DNA from: Amycolatopsis iheyensis
GTDB lineage: Bacteria; Actinomycetota; Actinomycetes; Mycobacteriales; Pseudonocardiaceae
DNA: 64,000 nt
NCBI RefSeq assembly: GCF_024703995.1
Contig: NZ_JAMXQV010000033.1
Span: 1 to 64,000 of the forward strand
Direction: 5' to 3'
The translations under genes were made by a program, and so were the position numbers. Below the pieces are notes generated by a model. That model saw only the letters and a program-made list of their open reading frames with translations, searched no databases and was not told the DNA's origin. This document shows positions 25,764 to 35,815 of the stretch, piece after piece. Each line of letters begins with the position of its first letter. The first letter of the stretch is position 1.

Positions 25764-26677
<914 letters not shown>

Positions 26678-26681
<4 letters not shown>

Positions 26682-27442
26682 GCACGACCACGAACCTGCT
26701 GCGTGCCGAGCGCATCAAGCTCTTCAGCACCCGCGCGCCGTTCTGGTGCCTGGCGATCGCGCTCCTCGCGCCGCTGGGCTTCACCGCGCTGTTCTTCGCG
26801 CTGGCCGGGCCGGAGATCCCGGCGACGGTCGGCAACACCCAGCTCGCCAGCGGCAACGGCCGGACCGTGCTGGTCGTCCTCGCGATCCTCGCGACGGCGT
26901 CGGAGTTCAACTGGGGCACGATGCGGCTGACGTTCCAGGCCGTGCCGAGCCGGGTGCCCGCGCTGGTGGCGAAGGCGGTGGTCATCGCCGCGGTCGGCGC
27001 GGTGCTCGGGCTCGTCGTCGGCTTCGGCTCGTGGGGCCTGGCGACGCTCGTGCAGCCGGACGCCGACCTCGCGCTGCACTCGGGCGCCGACTGGCGCTCG
27101 GTGCTCGGCCAGAGCCTGGTCTTCCTGCTCTGCGCGGTGGCCGGCATCGGCGTCGCGCTGCTGCTGCGCAGTGTCGCCTTCGGCCTGACGGCGGTGCTCG
27201 TGTGGACGCAGGTGCTCGAAGGCGTGGTCATCTTCATCCCCGGCGCCGGCAAGCACATCTACCAGTGGATGCCGTTCCACGCGGCCGACGAGTTCGTCGG
27301 CGCCGGCGGCGGGTTCGCCACCGGTGCGCTGCAGCTGCCGCCGGCGCCGCTCGGCCCGTGGGGCTACCTCGGTTACTTCGCGGCGATCAGCGTTGCCCTG
27401 TTCGTGGCCGGGGTGCTCGTCACGGCACGGCGCGACGCCTGA
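26678..27442 (+). CDS. ABC-2 type permease (module 2)
   Basis: A 254-residue six-helix membrane protein, paralogous to the module 1 permease: LLRAERIKLFSTRAPFWCLA at the start and ASEFNWGTMRLTFQAVPSR for the coupling loop. ATG at 26678 overlaps the ATPase stop. The two permeases differ mainly in the loop between helices 1 and 2, consistent with different cargo. Confidence 0.88.
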
Positions 27443-27596
27443 GCGTGACCGCAGTCTCATTACTGCAAAAAACTGCGTTAAGAGAAGATGAAGAGCCTGT
27501 GGCTTCTCTCACAGCCACCGGACATACTGCTATGACCAGGCAATATTCGTAAGAGAGCGCACCGGAACCGTCTGAGCTCCCCCCTGGAGGTGAATC
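27443..27596 (+). promoter_or_regulatory. AT-rich intergenic region
   Basis: A 154-base stretch clearly richer in A and T than its surroundings, with GCAGT/ACTGC (27451-27466) followed by AAAAAA and an AGAGAAG/CTTCTCT dyad (about 27480-27507). It probably holds the promoter of the following gene and a weak terminator for the ABC operon. Confidence 0.4.
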
Positions 27597-28172
27597 TTGA
27601 CGGTCGACACCGGGCAAGAATTGGGTGGCACGATTCCCCGAGCTCGCGTCGAAGACGACGCGCCCCGGCTCGAACCCATGCTGGACCTCGAATGGTCGCG
27701 GGCGATCGAGCTCCCGCAGGCCGCGATGACGGCGGTGACCCCCGCGGAACTCCGCCGCGCGTGGGTGCACCGCGCCCCCGAAGACCGCGTCCTCGCCCTG
27801 TTCCGCGCCTCGGCCGGGATGGCCGGGCCGGTGCCCGCGCCGTGGTGGCTGCGGGCGGTGGCCGACGGGACCCTCGATTCCCGGGAACAGGGTTTCCGCG
27901 TCGAAGATCGCATCGCACAACTGCTCGGCAGGCGGCCGGGCTGGGAATTCGTCCCGTGGGCCGCCGACGGCGAATCCGGGTACTGGGAGTTCATGCCGTC
28001 CGAACGCGGGAAATCGGGGCACGCGATTCCCACGACGGTGATGAACACCGACCGGCACCCCGGCTGGATCGACGTCCTGCCCGCGCACTCGGGGGCGACG
28101 CCGGACCCGATCGCCATCGCCGGGCTGGCGGGACTGCGGTCGCGTCTCGGGGAGCTCGAAGCCGTTCGTTAA
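27597..28172 (+). CDS. Hypothetical soluble protein
   Basis: A 191-residue protein not recognised by family. It has no signal peptide or membrane segment. Notable parts are ELRRAWVHRAPEDRVLALFR, a tryptophan-rich stretch (GWEFVPWAADGESGYWEFMP) and a C-terminal helix. TTG at 27597 is supported by GGAGGTG 6 nt upstream, a strong site that decides the rare start codon. It ends 9 nt before trmB. The two might share a transcript, although trmB has its own -10-like box. Confidence 0.7.
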   Translation: MTVDTGQELGGTIPRARVEDDAPRLEPMLDLEWSRAIELPQAAMTAVTPAELRRAWVHRAPEDRVLALFRASAGMAGPVPAPWWLRAVADGTLDSREQGFRVEDRIAQLLGRRPGWEFVPWAADGESGYWEFMPSERGKSGHAIPTTVMNTDRHPGWIDVLPAHSGATPDPIAIAGLAGLRSRLGELEAVR

Positions 28173-28175
28173 CCT
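28170..28175 (+). promoter_or_regulatory. -10 element, trmB
   Basis: TAACCT lies 6 nt before the GTG of trmB and overlaps the stop of the previous gene. No ribosome site is present, so trmB may be read from a leaderless message. Confidence 0.4.
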
Positions 28176-28181
28176 CGGTGG

Positions 28182-28889
28182 GTGGAGAACGAAGACCAGC
28201 CCCGGTTGCGCAGCGTCGTCAGTTACGTGAAGCGCGGTGGCCGGATGACCGTCGGGCAGCAGCGCGCGTGGGACGAACTGTGGCCGGAAGTGGGCCGCAC
28301 CGTCGGCGAGCTGCCCGCGGGGAAGCTGGACTTCACCGAGTGGTTCGGCCGCGAGGCGCCGGTGCTGATCGAGATCGGCTCCGGCATGGGCGAGACGACG
28401 TCGCAGCTGGCCGCCGCGGCCCCCGAGCTGAACTACGTCGCGGTCGAGGTCTACGACCCGGGCCTCGGCCAGCTGATGCTGCGTGCCGAAAAGCTGGGTG
28501 TCGAGAACCTGCGGCTGCTGCACGGTGACGCCGTCATCCTGCTGACCGAGCACGTCGAGCCGGACTCGCTGCACGGCGTCCGGCTGTTCTTCCCGGACCC
28601 GTGGCCGAAGAAGAAGCACCACAAGCGGCGGATCGTGTCGCCGTCGTTCGCCGCGCTCGTGGCGTCGCGGCTGGCGCCCGGCGGCACGTTCCACCTGGCG
28701 ACCGACTGGGAGAACTACGCCGAGCAGATGCTGGAGGTCTGCTCGGCCGAGCCGGCGCTGAAGAACCGGTACTCCGACGAACCAGGCGGCTGGGCGCCGC
28801 GGCCGGAGTGGCGGCCGGTGACCAAGTTCGAGCAGCGCGCGGACGTCGAAGGCCGCGTCTCACACGACTTGATCTTCGAGAAGCGGTAG
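28182..28889 (+). CDS. trmB: tRNA (guanine-N7)-methyltransferase
   Basis: A 235-residue SAM-dependent enzyme that methylates N7 of G46 in the variable loop of tRNAs. The SAM motif is LIEIGSGMGETT, and the family signature is LFFPDPWPKKKHHKRRIVSP, with the catalytic Asp. The C-terminal YSDEPGGWAPRPEWRPVTKF region includes the substrate loop. GTG at 28182 is the start. A strong bidirectional hairpin follows. Confidence 0.95.
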   Translation: MENEDQPRLRSVVSYVKRGGRMTVGQQRAWDELWPEVGRTVGELPAGKLDFTEWFGREAPVLIEIGSGMGETTSQLAAAAPELNYVAVEVYDPGLGQLMLRAEKLGVENLRLLHGDAVILLTEHVEPDSLHGVRLFFPDPWPKKKHHKRRIVSPSFAALVASRLAPGGTFHLATDWENYAEQMLEVCSAEPALKNRYSDEPGGWAPRPEWRPVTKFEQRADVEGRVSHDLIFEKR

Positions 28890-28890
28890 G

Positions 28891-28922
28891 AGTTCGCCCC
28901 TCCCCCGACAGAGGGGCGAACT
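28891..28922. terminator. Bidirectional terminator
   Basis: A perfect 12-bp stem (AGTTCGCCCCTC / GAGGGGCGAACT) with an 8-nt loop sits between trmB (plus) and the ABC permease (minus), serving both. Confidence 0.8.
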
Positions 28923-28928
28923 TCCTCC

Positions 28929-31178
28929 CTACTCGTCGGCCAGCGGCTCCGCTTGCACCCGCTTGAGCGCGGGAGTGCAGACCGACGCGCCGAGCAGGGC
29001 CACCCCGACCCCGAGCACCACCGGCGCCAGGATCCACGGGCTGAGCACGATGCCCCGCTCGTCGACCATGCTGAACAACCCAACACCGACGAGCACCCCG
29101 ACGATTCCCGCGCCGATGGTCGCGACCAGCGCGGGCAGCGCGGCCTCCATCCGCAGCGCCCTGGCCAGCACCCGCACCGGCGTGCCCGCGGCCATCAGCG
29201 CCCCGAACGTCCGGCGGCGGTCCATCACCGAGCCCGCGGTCGCGACCGCGGCACTGCAGCCGGCCAGGATCCCCGCCGCGACCAGCCCGATCACCGTGAC
29301 GCGGCGCAGGTCGCCGAGCTCGGTCTGCTGGTTGAACAGGTGCTGGTCCCGGCTGCCGATCTCCTCGCCGGCGGCCGGTCCGGCCAGCGCCGTCCGGACG
29401 ATCTCGCGGTTCGCGTCGGTGGTCGGCGCGACCACGGTGACGTACTTCGGCGTGAAGCCGTCCGGCAGCGCGGCCGGGTCGATGATCGACGTCGTCGACA
29501 GGTCGGAGTCACTCGGGCGGACCGCTTCCGCCCGCGTCCCCGACTTGACCGGTGACGCCTGCCCTTCCCAGTTGTCGGTGACCTTGAACTGCGCCAGGTC
29601 GAGCGCCGTTTCACCGAAAACGGCCGGCCCACCCGTGCAGTTGTCCGCGGTGAGCCCGAACCGGGTGAGCTGGACCGCGTCCGCGCAGGTCATCACCAGC
29701 GCGCGGTGGCCGGTGCGGCTGTTGCCCTCGCCCTGGACGAGGTAGACCTCGCCGACCGCGACCGCCTTCTCGGACTGCCCGTACTTCCGCAGCGACGCGT
29801 TGGCCTGCTCGACGATCTTGCTCGCGTGCTGGCCGTCGGTGTCGACGTAGAGCGCGGAGTCGACGAACGACCGCCCACCGCCGGCCATCGACTCGAAGGT
29901 CGGCAGCAGCGTCAGGGCCATCGACCCGGCGAACACCGCGAGCACGATCCCGGCCGAAGAGCGGTAGGCGCTCTTCGGGTCGTCACGCAGGCGACGGCCG
30001 GCCAGCAGCGAAGACGGCCGCCGCCAGATCCGGACGAACGTGCCGCCCACCGCCGACGTCACCCACGGCCCGACGATCGCGGCCGAGCCGACCAGCAGGA
30101 ACAGGCCCGCCATGACCATCGTGATGCCGCCGGAGTCCTTCGCCGTCGTCACCGCGACGAGGAAGAACAGCCCGGCCGCGGGCAGGGCCAGCAGCCGCCA
30201 CCAGTGCAGTGGCTTCTTCGTGTGGCCGCCGGTCGCGAAGAGCGGGTTCTTGAGCACGCGGCGCAGGCCGAGAATGCCGGCCAGTACCACGAGCACCGGG
30301 ATGGCCAGGACGATGAACACCACCAGGCCGATCGGCAGCGTGAAGTCCGACGCGAGCCAGGTGCCGCCGGCCCAGGGCACGAACGACGCGAGGCCGTGCA
30401 GGGCCGGGCTGATCAGCAGGCCGAGCACCGCGCCGATGCCCGCGGACAACGTCGTCTCGGCGGCCACCATGTTCGTGACCTGCCCCGGCGTCGCCCCGGC
30501 CAGCCGGAGCGCGGCGAGCCGCCGCTCGCGCCGGGCCGCGGTCAGCCGTGCCGAAGACGCGACGAGCACCAGGCTCGGCACCAGCAGCACGATGATCCCG
30601 ACCCAGGACAGCAGCATGAGCATGCCGTCGGGCTGGGCCTTGCCGCTGGGGAACGCTGTCAGCGGGTAGGCGTTCTCGGACATCTGGTCCGGCGTGTGCC
30701 CGGTGAGGGCGACGAGCTGCTCCGGGAAGCGGAGGCCGTCTTCGCCGAGGGAGCCGACGGGTTTGCCGAACCGGTCGCCGAGCCGCTCGGCCGGGTTGGC
30801 CTGCAGCAGCCGGCCGAGCGCGGGCGACACGACCGTCTCGCCGGGCCCCGGCAGCTGCGGCACCCCCGGCGGCAGCTGGATCGAACCCGGGGTCGCGCCG
30901 CCGGTCAGGGCGACGTCGACGCGGACGATCTCCTTGCCGTCGAAGTAGTCCTTCGACGAGTCGAGCAGCAGCTTGGCCGGGCCGTCGGCGCGGCTGCTGT
31001 AGAGCTGCGCGCCCTGCCAGAGGGCACGCTGCTCGCGGTTCTGCGTGGCGAACGGCAGCGTCGCCAGCAACAGCACCAGCCCGGTCGCGACGGCCACCCC
31101 GACCGCGGTGAGGATCGCCGACGTCCGGGTCCGCCGGTCGACCTTCAGCACCCGCAGGGCGATCTGGAGCGAGTTCAC
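28929..31178 (-). CDS. FtsX/MacB-type ABC transporter permease
   Basis: A 749-residue membrane protein with about ten helices and two FtsX-like modules. The first helix is AILTAVGVAVATGLVLLLA, followed by an extracellular domain (residues 50-190). A four-helix core lies near 210-430, a second large extracellular loop near 440-620, and three final helices. It works with the ATPase encoded just upstream (4-nt overlap). This family handles envelope stress, lipoprotein or antimicrobial-peptide efflux without classical transport channels. The neighbouring two-component system is a likely regulator. Confidence 0.88.
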   Translation of the reverse strand: MNSLQIALRVLKVDRRTRTSAILTAVGVAVATGLVLLLATLPFATQNREQRALWQGAQLYSSRADGPAKLLLDSSKDYFDGKEIVRVDVALTGGATPGSIQLPPGVPQLPGPGETVVSPALGRLLQANPAERLGDRFGKPVGSLGEDGLRFPEQLVALTGHTPDQMSENAYPLTAFPSGKAQPDGMLMLLSWVGIIVLLVPSLVLVASSARLTAARRERRLAALRLAGATPGQVTNMVAAETTLSAGIGAVLGLLISPALHGLASFVPWAGGTWLASDFTLPIGLVVFIVLAIPVLVVLAGILGLRRVLKNPLFATGGHTKKPLHWWRLLALPAAGLFFLVAVTTAKDSGGITMVMAGLFLLVGSAAIVGPWVTSAVGGTFVRIWRRPSSLLAGRRLRDDPKSAYRSSAGIVLAVFAGSMALTLLPTFESMAGGGRSFVDSALYVDTDGQHASKIVEQANASLRKYGQSEKAVAVGEVYLVQGEGNSRTGHRALVMTCADAVQLTRFGLTADNCTGGPAVFGETALDLAQFKVTDNWEGQASPVKSGTRAEAVRPSDSDLSTTSIIDPAALPDGFTPKYVTVVAPTTDANREIVRTALAGPAAGEEIGSRDQHLFNQQTELGDLRRVTVIGLVAAGILAGCSAAVATAGSVMDRRRTFGALMAAGTPVRVLARALRMEAALPALVATIGAGIVGVLVGVGLFSMVDERGIVLSPWILAPVVLGVGVALLGASVCTPALKRVQAEPLADE

Positions 31179-31876
31179 GCCGCCAGCCTCGTCGCGATCA
31201 GCCCGTCGCGGATGGCGACGGTCTTCGGCATGGACTCGGCGAGCTCACGGTCGTGGGTCACCACGATCACCGCGGCGCCCGTTTCGTGGGCGGCGCCGAG
31301 CAGGGCGTCCATCGTGTCGCGGCCGGTGCGCGTGTCGAGCGCGCCGGTCGGCTCGTCGGCGAAGATCACCTTCGGCCGGTGGGTCAGGGCGCGGGCGATC
31401 GCGACGCGCTGGGCCTCGCCGCCGGACAGCTCGCCGGGGCGGCGCTTCTCCTTGCCGGCCAAGCCGAGACGCGAGAGCCACTGGCGGCCGGCCTCGATGG
31501 CTTCCTTGCGGCCGAGCCCCGCCAGCAGCGACGGCAACGCGACGTTCTCTTCGGCCGACAGCTCCGCGACCAGCATCCCCGACTGGAAGACGAAGCCGAA
31601 CTCGGTGCGGCGCAGCTCGCTGCGCTTCTTCTCGCCGAGGTGGTCGATCCGCTGCCCGGCCAGGAAGATCTGCCCGTCGTCGGCCTTGAGGATGCCGGCC
31701 AGGACGTGCAGCAGCGACGTCTTGCCCGAGCCCGACGGCCCGACGATGGCGACGGCGTCCCGCGGCTGGATGTCGATGTCGATGCCGGCCAGGGCGTACT
31801 GCGCGCCGTAGCGCTTCACGAGCCCGCGACCGGAGAGCACCGGCCCATTCGTCCACTGTGGAGTGTTCGGGTCCAC
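31175..31876 (-). CDS. ABC transporter ATP-binding protein (LolD/MacB type)
   Basis: A 233-residue ATPase with Walker A GPSGSGKTS, signature LSGGEAQRVAIARAL, Walker B VIFADEPTGALDTRTG and H-loop VIVVTHDREL. The spacing and sequence match the LolD/MacB class that pairs with FtsX-type permeases. GTG at 31876 has GGGAG 6 nt upstream; another GTG lies one codon earlier. It is divergent from a histidine kinase gene with 173 bp between. Confidence 0.92.
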   Translation of the reverse strand: MDPNTPQWTNGPVLSGRGLVKRYGAQYALAGIDIDIQPRDAVAIVGPSGSGKTSLLHVLAGILKADDGQIFLAGQRIDHLGEKKRSELRRTEFGFVFQSGMLVAELSAEENVALPSLLAGLGRKEAIEAGRQWLSRLGLAGKEKRRPGELSGGEAQRVAIARALTHRPKVIFADEPTGALDTRTGRDTMDALLGAAHETGAAVIVVTHDRELAESMPKTVAIRDGLIATRLAA

Positions 31877-32037
31877 CACGTTCTCCCTGTCGGTTCGGAT
31901 CTTGACGCCGATGAGCTTCGCCGAGACCAGGGGGTGTCCACTTCGGGCAGACGGCCAGTCACGCCCGGCGTCGCATCGGCCGATCGGCCGAGGGAGGGCG
32001 AGCCACTCGGCCAAGGTGCGGACGGCCGGGAATCCTC

Positions 32038-32043
32038 TAACGT
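32038..32043 (+). promoter_or_regulatory. -10 element, second histidine kinase
   Basis: TAACGT ends 6 nt before the GTG start and no ribosome site is seen, fitting a leaderless transcript. Confidence 0.45.
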
Positions 32044-32049
32044 CACGTT

Positions 32050-33837
32050 GTGACCGCCGCGCCCCCGCCGAAAACGCTCTACGCACGCACCGCCGCTCTG
32101 GTGCGGCGCATCGGCGTGCCCTCGGCCGTCCTGCTCGCCGCGCTGCTGTTCGACATCGTCTTCACCACGCAGGCCGCGCTCGACGACAGCGGGCCGCGGT
32201 TCGTGGACTTCGGGCTGCTGCCCGGCATGTTCGCGATGACGGCGTGCGCGCTCTGGGCGCAGAAGCGCGCCGCCGTCGCCGGCACGGTCGGCGCGGGTGT
32301 GCTGGTGTTCTCCACCCTCTTCATCCACGCGTTCCACATCCCGCCGTACTCCAGCGTGCTGCCGAAGGTGACGATCACCGAGGTCGTCGCGGGCGTGCTG
32401 ATGGTCTACTACGTGGCCCGCCGGGCGCGCGCGGGCGTGGCGTTCTGCGTGGTCAGCGTCCTCGTCGTGGGCGGACTCGTCGCGGTCTTCGGCCGGTACG
32501 CCGGGGTCAGCTCGATCGACGGCGGTACCGGCACCCAGGCGTTGCTGGTCGGGCTGGTGCTGCTGGCCGCCGCGGTGACGCCCGCGATCGCGGCCCGGGA
32601 CCGGAGCCCGCGCGCGGACCCGAGCAAGCGGCGGCTGCGCAAGCTGAACGAGCTGGCCATGGGCCAGTGGGTGCTGATGGGTGTGCTCGGGATCGGGCTG
32701 CTCATCGAGTTCGGCTACACCTACGACAGCGGCGCGCTCGGGTTCCCGGTGCTGACCTGCTCGGTCGTCGCCGCCGTCGTCGCGGCCCTGTCACCACGAC
32801 GGCCCGCGGACGCCATGCTCGTCCTCGCCGCCGTCCTGCTGCTGTCGGCGATCGTCACCCCGTTCCTGCACCTGCGCTACGGCTACCCGATGCCGACCGG
32901 GGTGCCGTTCGTGCAGGTCGTCGCCGGGGTGGGCGCGGTGGTGAACCTGACCAGGGCCCGCGGGCTGAGCGAGTCGTGGCCGCGGATCGGCGTGCTCGCC
33001 GCCGTTGTCGCGCTCGCCGCGATCCTCAACTCCAACCGGCGCGGCGGCCTGCAGACCGACCCGCAGGTCCTCGCCACCATGGCGGTCCCCGCGGCGCTCC
33101 TGCTCGGCATCGCGATCGCCACCGGCCTGATGCTGCGCTCGCGGGACTCCGAGCGCACCACGGTGGTCCGGTCGGCGGTGTCCGACGCGCAGACCGCCGA
33201 ACGGATGGCGCTGGCCCGCGAGCTGCACGACGTCGTCGCCCACCACGTCACCGGCATCGTCGTGCAGGCCCAGGCCGCGCGGATGATGGCCGAGCAGAAA
33301 CCGGAGGTCGCGGTCGAGGCGATGGCGCGGATCGAGAACGCCGGCGTCGAGGCGCTCGCGGCGATGCGGCGGCTGGTCCGCTCGATGCGCGGCGATGCGC
33401 CGGCCGGGTCCAGCGAGTTCAGCGAGCAGGCGACCACGGATCTCGGCGCCGACCTGCGGAAGCTCGTCGAAGGCGCCAACCACGGCGTGCCGACGTCGAT
33501 GCACCTCGACCTGCCGCCGGACCTGCCGCACGAGGTCGGCCGCTCGGCGCTGCGGCTGGTCCAGGAGTCGCTGACGAACGTCGGCAAGCACGCCTCGGAC
33601 GCGACCGACGCGTTCGTCCTCGCCGAGGTGAAGGGCGCCGAACTGCACCTGCGGGTGACGGACAACGGCAGTGAGCCGACGCGACGGCCCGCGGGCGGGT
33701 CGGGCGGTTACGGTCTGGTCGGCATGCGCGAACGCGTCGCGCTGCTCAAGGGCCGGCTCTCGGCCGGGCGGGGCCCGGACGGCGGCTGGCGGGTCGAAGC
33801 GTGGCTGCCACTGGCCGCCGGGGAAGGGGACGAGTGA
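32050..33837 (+). CDS. NarL-type sensor histidine kinase, large membrane domain
   Basis: A 595-residue kinase. Residues 15-365 form about ten hydrophobic helices with little extracellular sequence. A HisKA_3 region follows (MALARELHDVVAHHVTGIVV, His near 393), and then the ATPase domain (VQESLTNVGKHA, GGYGLVGMRERVALLKG). The divergent arrangement with an FtsX-type ABC exporter is the standard layout for sensing and removing envelope-active compounds. The 4-nt overlap with the response regulator couples the two. Confidence 0.9.
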   Translation: MTAAPPPKTLYARTAALVRRIGVPSAVLLAALLFDIVFTTQAALDDSGPRFVDFGLLPGMFAMTACALWAQKRAAVAGTVGAGVLVFSTLFIHAFHIPPYSSVLPKVTITEVVAGVLMVYYVARRARAGVAFCVVSVLVVGGLVAVFGRYAGVSSIDGGTGTQALLVGLVLLAAAVTPAIAARDRSPRADPSKRRLRKLNELAMGQWVLMGVLGIGLLIEFGYTYDSGALGFPVLTCSVVAAVVAALSPRRPADAMLVLAAVLLLSAIVTPFLHLRYGYPMPTGVPFVQVVAGVGAVVNLTRARGLSESWPRIGVLAAVVALAAILNSNRRGGLQTDPQVLATMAVPAALLLGIAIATGLMLRSRDSERTTVVRSAVSDAQTAERMALARELHDVVAHHVTGIVVQAQAARMMAEQKPEVAVEAMARIENAGVEALAAMRRLVRSMRGDAPAGSSEFSEQATTDLGADLRKLVEGANHGVPTSMHLDLPPDLPHEVGRSALRLVQESLTNVGKHASDATDAFVLAEVKGAELHLRVTDNGSEPTRRPAGGSGGYGLVGMRERVALLKGRLSAGRGPDGGWRVEAWLPLAAGEGDE

Positions 33838-34484
33838 TCCGGGTACTGATCGCCGACGACCAGGAGATGGTGCGGATGGGGTTCCGCATGATCCTGGACG
33901 CGCAGGACGACATCGAGGTCGTCGCCGACGTCGCGGACGGCGTCTCGGCGGTGTCGAAGGCCCGCGAGCTGCGCCCGGACGTCTGCCTGCTCGACATCCG
34001 CATGCCGGGCCTCGACGGCCTCGAAGTCACCCGGCAGCTGGCCGGGCCGGACGTGGCCGACCCGCTCAAGGTCGTCGTCGTCACGACGTTCGACCTCGAC
34101 GAGTACGTGCACACGGCGTTGCGCAACGGCGCCCACGGCTTCCTGCTGAAGGACGCGGGCCCGGCCCTGCTGATCGAGGCGGTCCGCGCGGCCGACCGCG
34201 GCGACGCGCTGGTGTCGCCGCAGATCACCATCCGGCTGCTCAAGCACTTCGACGGCGGCTCGCCCCGCACGCAGGCCGCGCCGCCTTCCGAGCCGCTGAC
34301 CGCGCGCGAGATGGACGTGGTCCAGGCGGCGGCGCGCGGGCTGACGAACACCGAGATCGGCGCGGAGCTGTTCCTGTCGCTGTCCACGGTGAAGACGCAC
34401 CTGGCGTCGGTGCAGGGCAAGATCGGCGCGCGCAACCGCGTGGAGATCGCGGCGTGGGCGTGGCGGAGCGGAGTCGTTTCGTAA
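33834..34484 (+). CDS. NarL/LuxR-type response regulator
   Basis: A 216-residue regulator with phosphoacceptor D54 (VCLLDIRMP). A LuxR-type HTH reads LTAREMDVVQAAARGLTNTE and then FLSLSTVKTHLASVQGKI. It is close in sequence to the regulator at 21625 in this window, so the two systems are paralogous. Its likely target is the divergent ABC promoter between 31877 and 32049. Confidence 0.93.
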   Translation: MIRVLIADDQEMVRMGFRMILDAQDDIEVVADVADGVSAVSKARELRPDVCLLDIRMPGLDGLEVTRQLAGPDVADPLKVVVVTTFDLDEYVHTALRNGAHGFLLKDAGPALLIEAVRAADRGDALVSPQITIRLLKHFDGGSPRTQAAPPSEPLTAREMDVVQAAARGLTNTEIGAELFLSLSTVKTHLASVQGKIGARNRVEIAAWAWRSGVVS

Positions 34485-34495
34485 TTCAGGGTGCG

Positions 34496-34501
34496 TAGTA
34501 T
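34496..34501 (+). promoter_or_regulatory. -10 element, amidohydrolase gene
   Basis: TAGTAT ends 6 nt before the ATG. No Shine-Dalgarno sequence is present, so the transcript is probably leaderless. Confidence 0.5.
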
Positions 34502-34507
34502 CCAGAG

Positions 34508-35815
34508 ATGCAACGCCGTTTCCACGCCCCTGTCGTTCTCCCGGCCGACCCGTCCTGTTCGCTCCTGCGTGACGCGGTCGTCGATGTGGACGCCGACGGG
34601 CGCATCACCCACTGCGGACCGGCGGCCACCGCCCCCGAATCCGCCGCACCGGTCACCACCCTGACCGGCATCCTGCTCCCCGGCCTGGTCAACACGCACG
34701 CGCACAGCCCGATGACGCTGCTGCGCGGCATGGGCGGCGACCTGCCGCTGCTGCCCTGGCTCAACGAGATCATCTGGCCCGCCGAAGCGAAGCTGCGGCC
34801 CGAAGACGTCCGCACCGGCATGCTGCTGGGCTCGGTCGAGATGCTGCGCCACGGCGTCACGACCAGCGCCGAGATGTACTTCGAAGGCGAGCAGCTGGTC
34901 GACGCGGTCCTCACGACGGGTGGCCGCGTGCTGGTCGCGCCGCCGGTGATGGAGCTGCCGGGCCTCGACTGGCGGGCCCAGCTGACCGCGATCGAGCGCT
35001 GGATCGACACGGACGGCCTGCGCTTCGGCCCGGGCGACCGGATCGAGCTGGGCTACGGCCCGCACTCGGCGTACATGCTCTCCGAAGAGGGGCTGCGCGC
35101 AACGGCGGAATCCGCTGCCTCGCGCGGCGCGTTGATCCAGATCCACGTCGCGGAGGCGGCCGCGGAGGATCTTGCCGTCCGCGAGGCGCACGGCTCGGTG
35201 CCCGCGTTGCTGCGGGAGCTCGGCATGCTCGACGGCCGGGTGCTGGCGGCGCACGCGATCCACCTGTCGGATTCGGACATCGCGCTGTTCGCTCAGTACG
35301 GCGTCGGCATGGCGCACTGCCCGGGCTCGAACGCGAAGCTGGCTTCGGGCATCGCGCGCATCGCGGACCTGCGGGCGGCGGGCGTGGCGGTCGGCCTCGG
35401 CACCGACGGGCCGGCGTCCAACGACGACATCGACCTGTGGGAAGAGCTGCAGCTCGCGGCGATGTTCGCCCGCCTGGCCACCGGCGATTCGACGATCCTG
35501 ACGGCTTCGGACGCCTTCCTGCTGGCGACCCGCGGCGGCGCTGAGGCGCTGGGCCGCGACGACATCGGCGCGCTGGAGCCGGGGCGCTGGGCCGACCTCG
35601 TGCACATCGACCTCGACGACCCGGCGTTCGCGTGCGGCTTGGACGTGCCGGACGTGCAGCTGCTGTCGAACCTCGTGTGGGCGGCCGGGTCGCGGCGCGT
35701 CCGGGACGTCTGGGTCGCGGGTGAGCAGGTCGTCGCCGACGGCGAGTCGCTTCGCGTCGATCGGGCGAAGGTGCAGTCCGGGGTGGCCGAGACCGCCGCC
35801 CGGCTGCGCGCCTAA
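34508..35815 (+). CDS. TRZ/ATZ-family amidohydrolase (nucleoside/SAH deaminase-like)
   Basis: A 435-residue metal-dependent hydrolase of the amidohydrolase superfamily. The metal ligands are visible in order: NTHAHSP (H-x-H), IQIHVAEAA, LAAHAIHLS and GLGTDGPASN. These match the TRZ/ATZ group that includes S-adenosylhomocysteine and methylthioadenosine deaminases and chlorohydrolases. Deamination of a purine-like compound is the best inference; the natural substrate is unknown. A small beta domain is built from both ends. Its stop overlaps the convergent SDR gene by 4 nt. Confidence 0.85.
   Translation: MQRRFHAPVVLPADPSCSLLRDAVVDVDADGRITHCGPAATAPESAAPVTTLTGILLPGLVNTHAHSPMTLLRGMGGDLPLLPWLNEIIWPAEAKLRPEDVRTGMLLGSVEMLRHGVTTSAEMYFEGEQLVDAVLTTGGRVLVAPPVMELPGLDWRAQLTAIERWIDTDGLRFGPGDRIELGYGPHSAYMLSEEGLRATAESAASRGALIQIHVAEAAAEDLAVREAHGSVPALLRELGMLDGRVLAAHAIHLSDSDIALFAQYGVGMAHCPGSNAKLASGIARIADLRAAGVAVGLGTDGPASNDDIDLWEELQLAAMFARLATGDSTILTASDAFLLATRGGAEALGRDDIGALEPGRWADLVHIDLDDPAFACGLDVPDVQLLSNLVWAAGSRRVRDVWVAGEQVVADGESLRVDRAKVQSGVAETAARLRA

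Noticed and set aside
27480..27507. AGAGAAG/CTTCTCT dyad considered as an independent terminator or operator
   Set aside because: The stem is only 7 bp with a 13-nt loop and no T tract. It is noted only as part of the AT-rich intergenic region.
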